A DNA stretch of 58,950 bases, taken from NCBI GenBank assembly GCA_964583765.1, contig CAZOWW010000018.1:1-58950 (forward strand). Direction: 5' to 3'. Source of the stretch: CAZOWW01 sp964583765 (lineage in GTDB: Bacteria; Actinomycetota; Actinomycetes; Actinomycetales; Kineosporiaceae). The position numbers and the translations under genes were made by a program. Positions 7,551-15,308 of the stretch are shown here, piece after piece (the first letter of the stretch is position 1; the number at the start of each line of letters is the position of its first letter). The notes under the pieces are model-generated. The model ran no database searches, was not told where the DNA came from, and saw only the letters and a program-made list of their open reading frames with translations.

Positions 7551-10013
7551 ATGTCCTTCTTGTCCCGTTCACGAGCACCCCGTCCTTCCGGTGACGGCAC
7601 CGACGCGCGCAGGTGGCGGTCCCTCCACCAGGGCCGCAACATTCCGTGCCTCTTCACCTGGACGCTCACGGGCGCGCTCGCCGTGGCCGCCACTGCCGTG
7701 GTCGTCGACCGGTCCACCGGGACACATCCTGGCGAGGCTCCTCCCGCAGGTGCCGCGTCTGCCCCCGTGCACACCAGCGTCCACGCGGTGGCCCTGCCCG
7801 TGGCCGCTCCCGACCGGAACGCGGTGGCCCTGCCCGCACGCCGCACCAGCCCCTTCTCCATGGTCGGCGTGACCTGGGCCGACTCCCGGGCCGTGCTGGA
7901 CGGCACGGTCCAGGTGCGGACCCGTTTCCTGGCCACCGGGAACTGGAGCGACTGGCGCCCGGTCCTCCAGGACGACGAGGCGACCGACTCCGCAGACGCG
8001 CGAACCCGGGGCGGGACGGAGCCGCTGTGGGTCGGGGTCTCGGACGGCATCGAGGTACAGGTGAACGGCCGGGTGGCACACACCCTGCCCGCCGGGCTGC
8101 GCGTGGACCTGGTCGACCCCGGACACGTCACCACGGCGGTCCCGGCGGCCTACCAGCTCCCGCAGTCCGCCGGTGACACCGCCGCCGTGGACACCGCCGC
8201 CGGGACGGACCCGGCGACGGACACCCCCGTCACGACCACTTCCGCCGACCCGGGCAGCACCACCTCGACGACCGCCGTCTCGGAGCCGGCGGAGCCGACC
8301 GTCACCACGGACGGCGTTCCCCCGACCACCTCCACCACGGCCGCTTCCGGCACCACGGCCGCCACCGGCACGACCTCCACGATCGGCGGAGCGGGTGCGA
8401 CCACCACGACCACCACCCGCACCACGAGCACGACCGGCACCACGCCCGCCACGAGCACCACGTACCCGACGACCACCACGAGCAGCCGTCCGCCCGCCCC
8501 GGTGTCCCCGGAGCCCCGCCCGCTCATGGTCTCCCGGGCAGGCTGGGGCGCGGACGAGTCGATCCGCGATCAGGCGGACCCGAACTACGGCGAGGCCGTG
8601 CGCGTGGTCTTCGTGCACCACACCGACACCGGCAACGACTACGCGTGCTCGGACTCCGCTTCCATCGTGCGCGGCATCTACGCGTACCACGTGCAGAGCG
8701 AGGGATGGGCCGACATCGGCTACAACTTCCTGGTCGACAAGTGCGGCACCCTGTTCGAGGGTCGCCACGGCGGCGTCGACCTGCCCGTGATCGGGGCCCA
8801 GACCTACGGCTTCAACACCAACAGCACCGGGATCGCCGTCCTCGGCACCTACACCACGACCAAGGCGTCCGCGGCCGCCCTGACCACGGTCGCCCGGGTG
8901 GCGGCGTGGAAGCTGCTCGCCCACGGCATGGACCCCGCGGGCAGCTCCACCCTCCTCGAGGGCGCCTCGGACAGTGTGGGGTTCACCCTGGGGACCACGT
9001 ACCCGTTCCGCACCATCTCGGGACACCGTGACGGTCGGGCCACCGAATGCCCCGGGGACGCCCTGTACACCCAACTGCCCACGATCCGTTCCCTCGCCGG
9101 GTGGCCCCAGGCGGTCACACTGCGCAGCGTGACCGGTGCCGGTTCCGCGGGCGGCGTGTCCTACACCAGGGGCGCGGTGACCGTCTCCTGGATGCCGTCC
9201 GGTCCCTCTCCGCTCCTGCGCCGGTTCGACCTGCTCGTCGACGGGCAGGTCACGGCCTCCGCGCCGATGACGGCCCGGTCGGCCCCCCTCACGGTGACCC
9301 CGGGCCGGCACAGCGTGGCCGTGCGTGCCATCCACTGGTCCGGTCACACGGCCAGGTCGGCCGCGGCGACCGTGGTCGGCGACACCATCCCGCCCACCTT
9401 CCCCTCCGGGCCCGCGCCGTCCCTGCGCGGCGGCACGGTCACCACGACCGCGGTGCCGGTCACCCTCACCTGGCGGGCGGCGGACAACGCCTCGCTGGCC
9501 CGGGTGCTGGCCACGGCACCGACCAGCGCCACCTTCGCCTCCGGCACCGGGTCCTGGGGCACGTCGATCGCTCCCGGCGCGGCACGCACGTTCGGGCTGA
9601 CGGCCGTGGACACGGCCGGCAACTCGGGCACCGCATCCCGCACGGCCACCGTGACGATCACGCAGGAGACCGCGGCGACCCGTGCGGGCTCGTGGAGCAC
9701 GCGCACCAACAGCCAGTACCTCGGCGGCGCATCGCTCTCGTCCTCCGCCCCGAACGCCTCCCTGACCTGGAATTTCACGGGCCGTGCGGTGGCCTGGGTG
9801 GTCTCCCGGGCCTCCTCCTCGGGGCAGGCGGTCATCTACCTGGACGGCGCCAAGGTGGGCACGGTCGACCTGCGGTCCTCCAGCACGGCCTACCGGCAGG
9901 CGATCTGGACCAGGAGCGGGCTGTCCCCGGTGCACCACACCCTGCGGGTGGTCGTGGCGGGCACCTCCGGTCGCCCGACCGTGACCACGGACGGCGTCGT
10001 GGTCCTGTCCTGA
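7551..10013 (+). CDS. Large secreted N-acetylmuramoyl-L-alanine amidase (PGRP type)
   Basis: An 820-residue secreted peptidoglycan amidase. A long N-terminal export signal (membrane helix about 33-52) is followed by a beta-rich region (100-200), a Thr/Ser-rich linker (about 217-320) and an Amidase_2/PGRP domain (about 327-510). The zinc-site segments VFVHHTDTG and GHRDGRATECPGD (His and Cys ligands) and the fold marker GWADIGYNFLVD are present. The C-terminal 300 residues look like fibronectin/Ig-like repeats plus a lectin-like beta-sandwich that may bind wall polymers. It should cut the bond between MurNAc and the stem peptide. ATG 7551 follows GGGGGAAAG. It is flanked by its own terminator (10088-10122). 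This architecture is common for actinobacterial wall hydrolases, but the long C-terminal part is unusual. Confidence 0.9.
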   Translation: MSFLSRSRAPRPSGDGTDARRWRSLHQGRNIPCLFTWTLTGALAVAATAVVVDRSTGTHPGEAPPAGAASAPVHTSVHAVALPVAAPDRNAVALPARRTSPFSMVGVTWADSRAVLDGTVQVRTRFLATGNWSDWRPVLQDDEATDSADARTRGGTEPLWVGVSDGIEVQVNGRVAHTLPAGLRVDLVDPGHVTTAVPAAYQLPQSAGDTAAVDTAAGTDPATDTPVTTTSADPGSTTSTTAVSEPAEPTVTTDGVPPTTSTTAASGTTAATGTTSTIGGAGATTTTTTRTTSTTGTTPATSTTYPTTTTSSRPPAPVSPEPRPLMVSRAGWGADESIRDQADPNYGEAVRVVFVHHTDTGNDYACSDSASIVRGIYAYHVQSEGWADIGYNFLVDKCGTLFEGRHGGVDLPVIGAQTYGFNTNSTGIAVLGTYTTTKASAAALTTVARVAAWKLLAHGMDPAGSSTLLEGASDSVGFTLGTTYPFRTISGHRDGRATECPGDALYTQLPTIRSLAGWPQAVTLRSVTGAGSAGGVSYTRGAVTVSWMPSGPSPLLRRFDLLVDGQVTASAPMTARSAPLTVTPGRHSVAVRAIHWSGHTARSAAATVVGDTIPPTFPSGPAPSLRGGTVTTTAVPVTLTWRAADNASLARVLATAPTSATFASGTGSWGTSIAPGAARTFGLTAVDTAGNSGTASRTATVTITQETAATRAGSWSTRTNSQYLGGASLSSSAPNASLTWNFTGRAVAWVVSRASSSGQAVIYLDGAKVGTVDLRSSSTAYRQAIWTRSGLSPVHHTLRVVVAGTSGRPTVTTDGVVVLS

Positions 10014-10087
10014 GACCACGACCACCGCGGTCGGTCCAGCCGCGGAGGTGATCCCGTGGCGGCCCGTTCCTCCCCGCCGCGGACACC

Positions 10088-10122
10088 GAGGCCCCCGGAA
10101 CCCCTGCCGGTCCGGGGGCCTC
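10088..10122 (+). terminator. Intrinsic terminator of the amidase gene
   Basis: A 12-bp perfect stem (10088-10099 with 10111-10122) with an 11-nt loop, 75 nt past the stop codon. Confidence 0.65.
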
Positions 10123-10295
10123 GCCGCGCGCTCCTCTGCCCCAGGACCGAGCGGATGCCCCTCATCCGGACCGCTTCAGCCGCGCACCGGGCAGGACGAA
10201 GCTGACAGAGGGTGGACACCCGCTCCGCGGTTCCGTCGATCCGGGAAACGGCGACAGTCGGGCACGCCGTGGGCGAGCCACAGAGGAGGTGACCG

Positions 10296-13007
10296 GTGAG
10301 ACCGCCCGCGACGATCGGCGTCCTCGCCGCAGTCACCGGAGGGTTCTACTTCGGCAGCCTCATCACCGGCATCAACAGGGCGGTCCGTGAGGCGGGCGGC
10401 AGGGTCTGCGCCGTGCAGACTCTCGTGCCGAACCGTTACAGCAGCAGCGAGGACAGCCTGCGGCCACTGCCGTTCACGTCCCGCGCCGGGTGGTCCAGGA
10501 TCGACGGCTTCGTCTCGATCGCCACGGCGGTCGACGAACCGTACCTGGCCGCCGCCGCGGCGGCGGGCAAGCCCCTGGCCCTCGTCAGCCAGCGCCCGGA
10601 GTGGCTGCACTGTCCCTGGGTGGCCCCGGACAATCACGGCGGGATCCGTGACGCGGTCACGCACCTGCTCGAACACGGTCACCGCAGGATCGGCTTCCTG
10701 GGCAACCTCGAGCAGGGTGACCTCACCGAGCGATACCAGGCGTACTGCGCGACCCTTCGCCGGCACGGCATCGAACCCGACCCCACGCTCTTCTTCCCGG
10801 CCCAGGACAACCTCATCTCCGGCGGGATCGCGGCCGGGCCGGGCGTGCTGGAGGCAGGGACGTCGATGACCGCGCTGGTGGCCGGCACGGACGGCAATGC
10901 GGTGGGCCTCATGCGGGTGCTGCGCGAGGCGGGGAGGTCCGTGCCCGGGGACCTGGCGGTGATCGGCTTCGACGACACGGACGAGGCCTCGCAGACCGAC
11001 CCCCCGTTGACCAGCGTCGACGTTCACCTGGACCGGCTCGGGGAACTCGCCGCCGCGCTCGTGCTGCGCCAGCTGGACGGCGAGACGGTGACCCCGGATC
11101 TGCACGTCAGCACCTGCACGCTCTCGGTGCGCAGTTCCTGCGGCTGCGGACCGGCCGGGCCACGGGGCAACCGGCCCGCGCCGCCGAGCGCACGGACGCA
11201 GGTGACCGTGCGACCGCCCCGGACCCCGGTGTCTCTGCACACCGAGCCAGGGGCAGAGGCGGGGGCAGAGGTAGGGGCAGAGGCAGCGCGGCGGCGGCTC
11301 ACCGACCGGCTACAGGTGATCCTCCTCCCGCTCGCCGACATGCCCGCGCCGACGCGGCGGCGGTTCACCGAGGGGGTCGAGGCCCTGGTCACCCTCTTCG
11401 ACGGGGAGGTCGATACCGCTGCCGGTGCGGAGCTGCTGCGGCAGGCCACCGCAGCGCTCGGCGCCCTCGCGTCTCGGCCCGATGCGTTGTTGCGGGTGGT
11501 CGACGTCGTCCGGGGCTACGTGGACGACCTCGCCGAGCTCCCCGTGGACGATCTCACCGACCTGCCCGCGGACACGGTGGGCCGGCGAGCCCGGCTCGAC
11601 CGGACGCTGCTGGAACTCACCCTCGCCCTGACCACCCAGGAGTTCCGCGATCACGCCGCCTTCGGTGTGCGCTTCCACAGCTACCTGTCCTCCCAGTACG
11701 ACGTCACCGCCGCCCTGCTCGAGTCCCAGGACGACCCCTCGACCTTGCGGTGGATGGGTTGGACCCAGATCCGCCACGCCTACCTGGCTCGCTGGGTGGA
11801 CGGCAACCACCTGGAGCTGGTCGGCACCCACGGGCCGGAGCCGGAATCGCTCCTGGGCACTGTGCTGCCGGCCCCGGAGTTCCCGCCGACCGCCTTCCTC
11901 GACCGGGCGACGGAGCACCGCGACGAGGTCGTCCATTTCGTGGACGTCCGGACGGAGCAGAGCCCCTGGGGCGTGCTCGTCGCGGTCGGGCCTGTCGATG
12001 TGTGGTCCCTGGACGGCCGGGAGGCGTTCAACCACTGGGCCGCCCAGCTGGGGATCGCCCTGCACCAGCAGCGTCAACGCGAGGAGCTCACCACCGCCTA
12101 CCACCGCGTCCAGCAACTGGCCGAGAACCTGCGGGTGAGCGAGGAGCGCTATGCCCTCGCCGCCCGCACCTCCCACGACGTGCTGTGGGACTGGGACCTG
12201 GCCCAGGGCACGATCCTGTCCTCCGGACGCTCGGGTTCAGCTCTCGGCGGCGACCCCGGTGACCGGGTCACCACCCCTCTCCAGTGGCTGGGCCTGGTGC
12301 ATCCGGAGGACCAGGCCGCCCTCGTGGGGGCGGTCGAGGAGTGCAGGGAAGGGCGGACCACCCTCCTGGAGGTGGAGGCCCGCCTGATCCAGGCCGACGG
12401 CACGTACCGCTGGACGCTGTGCCGCGGACTGGCGGTGCCCGGTGAGGACGGCCTCGTCCGCCGCCTGGTCGGATCGGTGGTCGACATCGACGACCGCAAG
12501 CGACTCGAGGAGAACCTGCGTCAGGGTGCGATGTTCGACCAGCTCACCGGACTGGCGAACCGGGCCCTGTTCCTCGAACGGCTCCAGGAGGCCGTCGAGC
12601 AGCACCGACGGCACCCCGAGCGGCGGTTCGCCGTGCTCTTCTGCGACCTCGACGGGTTCAAGGCGGTCAACGACACCCTCGGCCACGTGATCGGCGACCG
12701 GCTGCTGGCCGAGGTCGCTGCCCGGCTCTCCGAGACGGTGCGCGGCGAGGACGTGGTCGCGCGCCTGGGCGGCGACGAGTTCGCGGTCCTGATCGCCCCG
12801 ACCGACCGCGGGGATCTGGCGGATGTCGTCGATCGCCTGCAGCAGGCCGTGTCCCGCCCCTATCTCGTCGAGGGGCGCGAGGTGCGGATCGGAGTCAGCG
12901 TCGGTGCGGCCGACGGCGAGGTCGGGTACACCAGCGCGGAGGACGTCCTGCGGGATGCCGACGAGGAGATGTACCGGGCCAAGTTCCGGCACCGTCAGTC
13001 GTCCTGA
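10296..13007 (+). CDS. Sensor diguanylate cyclase: LacI-type sugar-binding, PAS and GGDEF domains
   Basis: A 903-residue signalling protein that should make cyclic di-GMP from two GTP. Residues 1 to about 285 are a LacI-type ligand-binding fold (GHRRIGFLG, VIGFDDTDEAS) without a DNA-binding domain, membrane helix or signal peptide, so it senses a cytoplasmic ligand, probably a sugar or sugar derivative. A helical/GAF-like middle (about 330-600) is followed by PAS (about 615-738) and GGDEF (about 739-903). The active site GGDEF is at 825-829, and the product-inhibition I-site RxxD (RGED) lies five residues before it. GTG 10296 follows AGAGGAGG. It is a paralogue of the partial gene at the left edge; the two bracket the xylanase and amidase. 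The ligand is unknown. Confidence 0.92.
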   Translation: MRPPATIGVLAAVTGGFYFGSLITGINRAVREAGGRVCAVQTLVPNRYSSSEDSLRPLPFTSRAGWSRIDGFVSIATAVDEPYLAAAAAAGKPLALVSQRPEWLHCPWVAPDNHGGIRDAVTHLLEHGHRRIGFLGNLEQGDLTERYQAYCATLRRHGIEPDPTLFFPAQDNLISGGIAAGPGVLEAGTSMTALVAGTDGNAVGLMRVLREAGRSVPGDLAVIGFDDTDEASQTDPPLTSVDVHLDRLGELAAALVLRQLDGETVTPDLHVSTCTLSVRSSCGCGPAGPRGNRPAPPSARTQVTVRPPRTPVSLHTEPGAEAGAEVGAEAARRRLTDRLQVILLPLADMPAPTRRRFTEGVEALVTLFDGEVDTAAGAELLRQATAALGALASRPDALLRVVDVVRGYVDDLAELPVDDLTDLPADTVGRRARLDRTLLELTLALTTQEFRDHAAFGVRFHSYLSSQYDVTAALLESQDDPSTLRWMGWTQIRHAYLARWVDGNHLELVGTHGPEPESLLGTVLPAPEFPPTAFLDRATEHRDEVVHFVDVRTEQSPWGVLVAVGPVDVWSLDGREAFNHWAAQLGIALHQQRQREELTTAYHRVQQLAENLRVSEERYALAARTSHDVLWDWDLAQGTILSSGRSGSALGGDPGDRVTTPLQWLGLVHPEDQAALVGAVEECREGRTTLLEVEARLIQADGTYRWTLCRGLAVPGEDGLVRRLVGSVVDIDDRKRLEENLRQGAMFDQLTGLANRALFLERLQEAVEQHRRHPERRFAVLFCDLDGFKAVNDTLGHVIGDRLLAEVAARLSETVRGEDVVARLGGDEFAVLIAPTDRGDLADVVDRLQQAVSRPYLVEGREVRIGVSVGAADGEVGYTSAEDVLRDADEEMYRAKFRHRQSS

Positions 13008-13095
13008 GGCCGGCCTTGGCCGCTACACCCGAGCCTGGGCCGGTAGGCCCGGAGCCGCCTCACCAGCCCCGGGCCGCCGGCCTGCGAACGGCGGA

Positions 13096-13500
13096 TCAGC
13101 TCCCGGGCTGGGAGAAACGGATCATGTTGCCGGAGGGGTCGCGGAAGGCGCAGTCGCGCACCCCGTAGGGCTGGTCGATCGGCTCCTGCAGGACCTCCGC
13201 CCCGGAGGCGCGGATCTTCTCGAAGGCGGCGTCGACGTCCGCGGTGGTGAAGATGACCCCGTTCAGCGACCCCTTGGTGAGCAGGGTGAGCAGGGCGTCG
13301 CCGTCCTCCGCGCGCCCGGCGTGCGGCTCCATCAGCACGATCTCGACGTCCGGCTGGGACGGCGGCGAGACGGTCAGCCACCGGAAGTCCCCCATGGAGA
13401 CGTCGTTGCGCACCGTCAGCCCCAGGGCGTCCCGGTAGAACGCCAGAGCCAGCTCCGGGTCGTGCACGGTGAGGAAGCAGTGGGAGAGAGTGAGATCCAT
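13096..13500 (-). CDS. Glyoxalase/bleomycin-resistance (VOC) family protein
   Basis: A 134-residue protein with the paired beta-alpha-beta-beta-beta units of the VOC superfamily: HCFLTVHDPELALAFYRDAL at the start and VRDCAFRDPSGNMIRFSQ at the end. VOC proteins are metal-dependent dioxygenases, isomerases or resistance binding proteins; the substrate here cannot be told. ATG 13500 begins the conserved first strand. It starts 10 bp after the stop of the upstream AraC-type gene on the same strand, so the two form an operon. This regulator/VOC pairing is common in actinobacteria. Confidence 0.88.
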   Translation of the reverse strand: MDLTLSHCFLTVHDPELALAFYRDALGLTVRNDVSMGDFRWLTVSPPSQPDVEIVLMEPHAGRAEDGDALLTLLTKGSLNGVIFTTADVDAAFEKIRASGAEVLQEPIDQPYGVRDCAFRDPSGNMIRFSQPGS

Positions 13501-13510
13501 GTCCAGCACA

Positions 13511-13939
13511 TTAGGTGAGGCTGGGCTGACCTGCTTCTCCGATTCTGCTCGGTCTCCACCACGACTTCGCAACACAAGGTGGAATGCGGGCATACTCACG
13601 GTGATCTCGGGCTCGATAGGTGCTGGGGGGCTCCCCCACCAACTCGTGGAAGCGCGCGCTGAACGAGCCCAGGGAGGTACAGCCGACCTCCAGGCACACC
13701 TCGGTCACGCTCAGATCGCCACGACGCAGCAACGCCATCGCGCGCTCGATCCGCCGCGTCATCAGATAGCGGTACGGCGTCTCCCCGAAGACGGCGCGGA
13801 ACCGCCGGGAGAAGTGCGCGGGCGACATCAGGGCGGCCCTGGCCATCGCCGGCACGTCCAGGGGCCGGTGGTACTCCCGGTCCATCAGGTCGCGGGCCCG
13901 GCGCAGATACGCGAGGTCACACAGCTCCTGGGGTGTCAC
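13511..13939 (-). CDS. AraC-family transcriptional regulator (short)
   Basis: A 142-residue regulator made almost only of the AraC DNA-binding double helix-turn-helix. Visible are MSPAHFSRRFRAVFGETPYR (first recognition region) and LSVTEVCLEVGCTSLGSFSARF (second). The usual N-terminal effector domain is missing, but short stand-alone AraC proteins paired with a VOC gene are a known arrangement. GTG 13939 is my start choice; GGAGG is very close to it, and the open frame upstream to 14038 lacks conserved features. It probably regulates its own operon with the VOC gene. Confidence 0.88.
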   Translation of the reverse strand: MTPQELCDLAYLRRARDLMDREYHRPLDVPAMARAALMSPAHFSRRFRAVFGETPYRYLMTRRIERAMALLRRGDLSVTEVCLEVGCTSLGSFSARFHELVGEPPSTYRARDHREYARIPPCVAKSWWRPSRIGEAGQPSLT

Positions 13940-14047
13940 GCCTCCACGGTAGGGCCCGGAGAGCCCGCCCGCTCGGACAGCACGGACCGCTGCGAACCGG
14001 CGCCGGTGCCCCGCACCGGTGAGTGGGGCAGGCCGCACGTCACCGGG

Positions 14048-15109
14048 TCACGGGTGGAGATCGACCACCATCGCCCGGTGGTCCGACCAGCGGCTGCTCG
14101 CGAACCACAGCTGGGCGCTCGGGAACGTCCCGGAGTCCGTGAAGACGTAGTCGTGCTTCGCCTGCCCGGAGCGTCCGGACCAGGTCGCCCGGTTGCAGGT
14201 CGACGTGGCCGCCGTGCGTGCGGCGCAGGCGTCCACCTCGCGCAGGTCGGTCCCGTCCGACGCGCCGTACAGGGGATCGAGCACGTTCGCGGAGGGCGTG
14301 GTGGCGAGATCGGCCCCCAGCAGCACCGGTGCGCCGCCCGGCAGCGAGGACGACACCGTGACCAGTCGTGCGATCTGCGCCCGGCGCGAAGTGAGCGACA
14401 GCTGCGCGGCGCAGGCCCAGACCTGCCGGTCCAGCTTCACCCGGGCGCAGACCGCCGAGGGATGCACGTCCTGGGAGGAGGACCGGCGCGAGCACCCGGC
14501 CAGGCAGATCGTTCGCGTCGACCGGACGCTCGCCCGGGTGAGGACAGCGTTGCCCAGTTCGTGGTCCGAACAGGTCAACGACGGATCGGTGGAGGTCGTC
14601 CCGAACGTGCTGTTCAACGTCCATCCCCGGCGCCGGAGCCGGTTGCGCAGGGCGTCGACCTGGAAACGGCACACCCCGGACAGGCTCACCACATCAGGAC
14701 GGGTCCGCAGCACGGTCGCGGTCAACTCGGTCACGAGATCCCGGCCGGCGTCCGCGGCCCGACATCCGGACCTCCCGAGATCCGAGCAGGCGGTGAACTG
14801 GAGCAGACGGTGCGCTCCCCCGGGGACCGCCCGGATCGCCACCGCGGCGTCCGTCGCGGTGTGACGGGTCGCCGAAGCCGAGGGGTGCGGGTGCACGGCG
14901 ACCAGTCCCCCGGCGCCCACGTGCACCGGCGAATCGGCGAACATGCCCGACATCACCGACATCAACCAGAACAGCAGCCCCCCGCCGGCCAGGACCCACG
15001 CGGAGAACAGGACCGAGACGGCCCCGAGAGCGGACACGGCGCCGAACAGTCGCCGAACGGCGCGCAGGACCCGGGCCACCGGACCCCCCCGGGAAGCGGA
15101 TTTCCCCAT
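14048..15109 (-). CDS. Membrane-anchored EEP-family protein with degenerate active site
   Basis: A 353-residue protein with membrane helices at about 25-57 and an endonuclease/exonuclease/phosphatase (EEP) fold outside. Recognisable EEP segments are VVSLSGVCRFQ (140-150), ELGNAVLTR, LLGADLATTP, HDYVFTDS and a final SDHRAMVVDL. In active members the first segment carries a metal-binding Glu (as in LQE); here the positions are Ser144-Gly145. The Asn of the usual GDFN motif is also replaced (GADLA), while the final Asp-His is kept. So it may have lost hydrolase activity or may use altered metal binding. Ten Cys residues suggest disulphides outside the cell. A 15-bp hairpin lies just before its start (15119-15154). 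Confidence 0.85.
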   Translation of the reverse strand: MGKSASRGGPVARVLRAVRRLFGAVSALGAVSVLFSAWVLAGGGLLFWLMSVMSGMFADSPVHVGAGGLVAVHPHPSASATRHTATDAAVAIRAVPGGAHRLLQFTACSDLGRSGCRAADAGRDLVTELTATVLRTRPDVVSLSGVCRFQVDALRNRLRRRGWTLNSTFGTTSTDPSLTCSDHELGNAVLTRASVRSTRTICLAGCSRRSSSQDVHPSAVCARVKLDRQVWACAAQLSLTSRRAQIARLVTVSSSLPGGAPVLLGADLATTPSANVLDPLYGASDGTDLREVDACAARTAATSTCNRATWSGRSGQAKHDYVFTDSGTFPSAQLWFASSRWSDHRAMVVDLHP

Positions 15110-15118
15110 CGCAACGGC

Positions 15119-15154
15119 CCCTTCAGTGCCCGGGCACGACCGGGCACTGAAGGG
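15119..15154. repeat. 15-bp perfect hairpin next to the EEP gene start
   Basis: Positions 15119-15133 pair perfectly with 15140-15154 (6-nt loop). It lies 9 nt upstream of the EEP start codon on the minus strand, so the EEP leader would fold right at its ribosome-binding region. A TTTT run follows only on the plus strand, where no gene reads in. It could terminate transcription from the upstream DEAD-box gene, or control EEP translation. Confidence 0.6.
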
Positions 15155-15308
15155 TTTTCGGACACCGGGGAACCACGCTTGAGATCCGTTACACCCGATG
15201 CGGAATCAGTGCCGAGACGCCGGACCAGGGCAGCGGCAGGTTCACCCGTTCGGCCCTGGCCGGACGCCCCGTCAGGACGGTGTCAGGCCCGGGTCGAGGT
15301 CGCGAACA

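Noticed and set aside
14943..15182. A short plus-strand gene before the DEAD-box gene.
   Set aside because: It overlaps the EEP start and the hairpin and has no family features.
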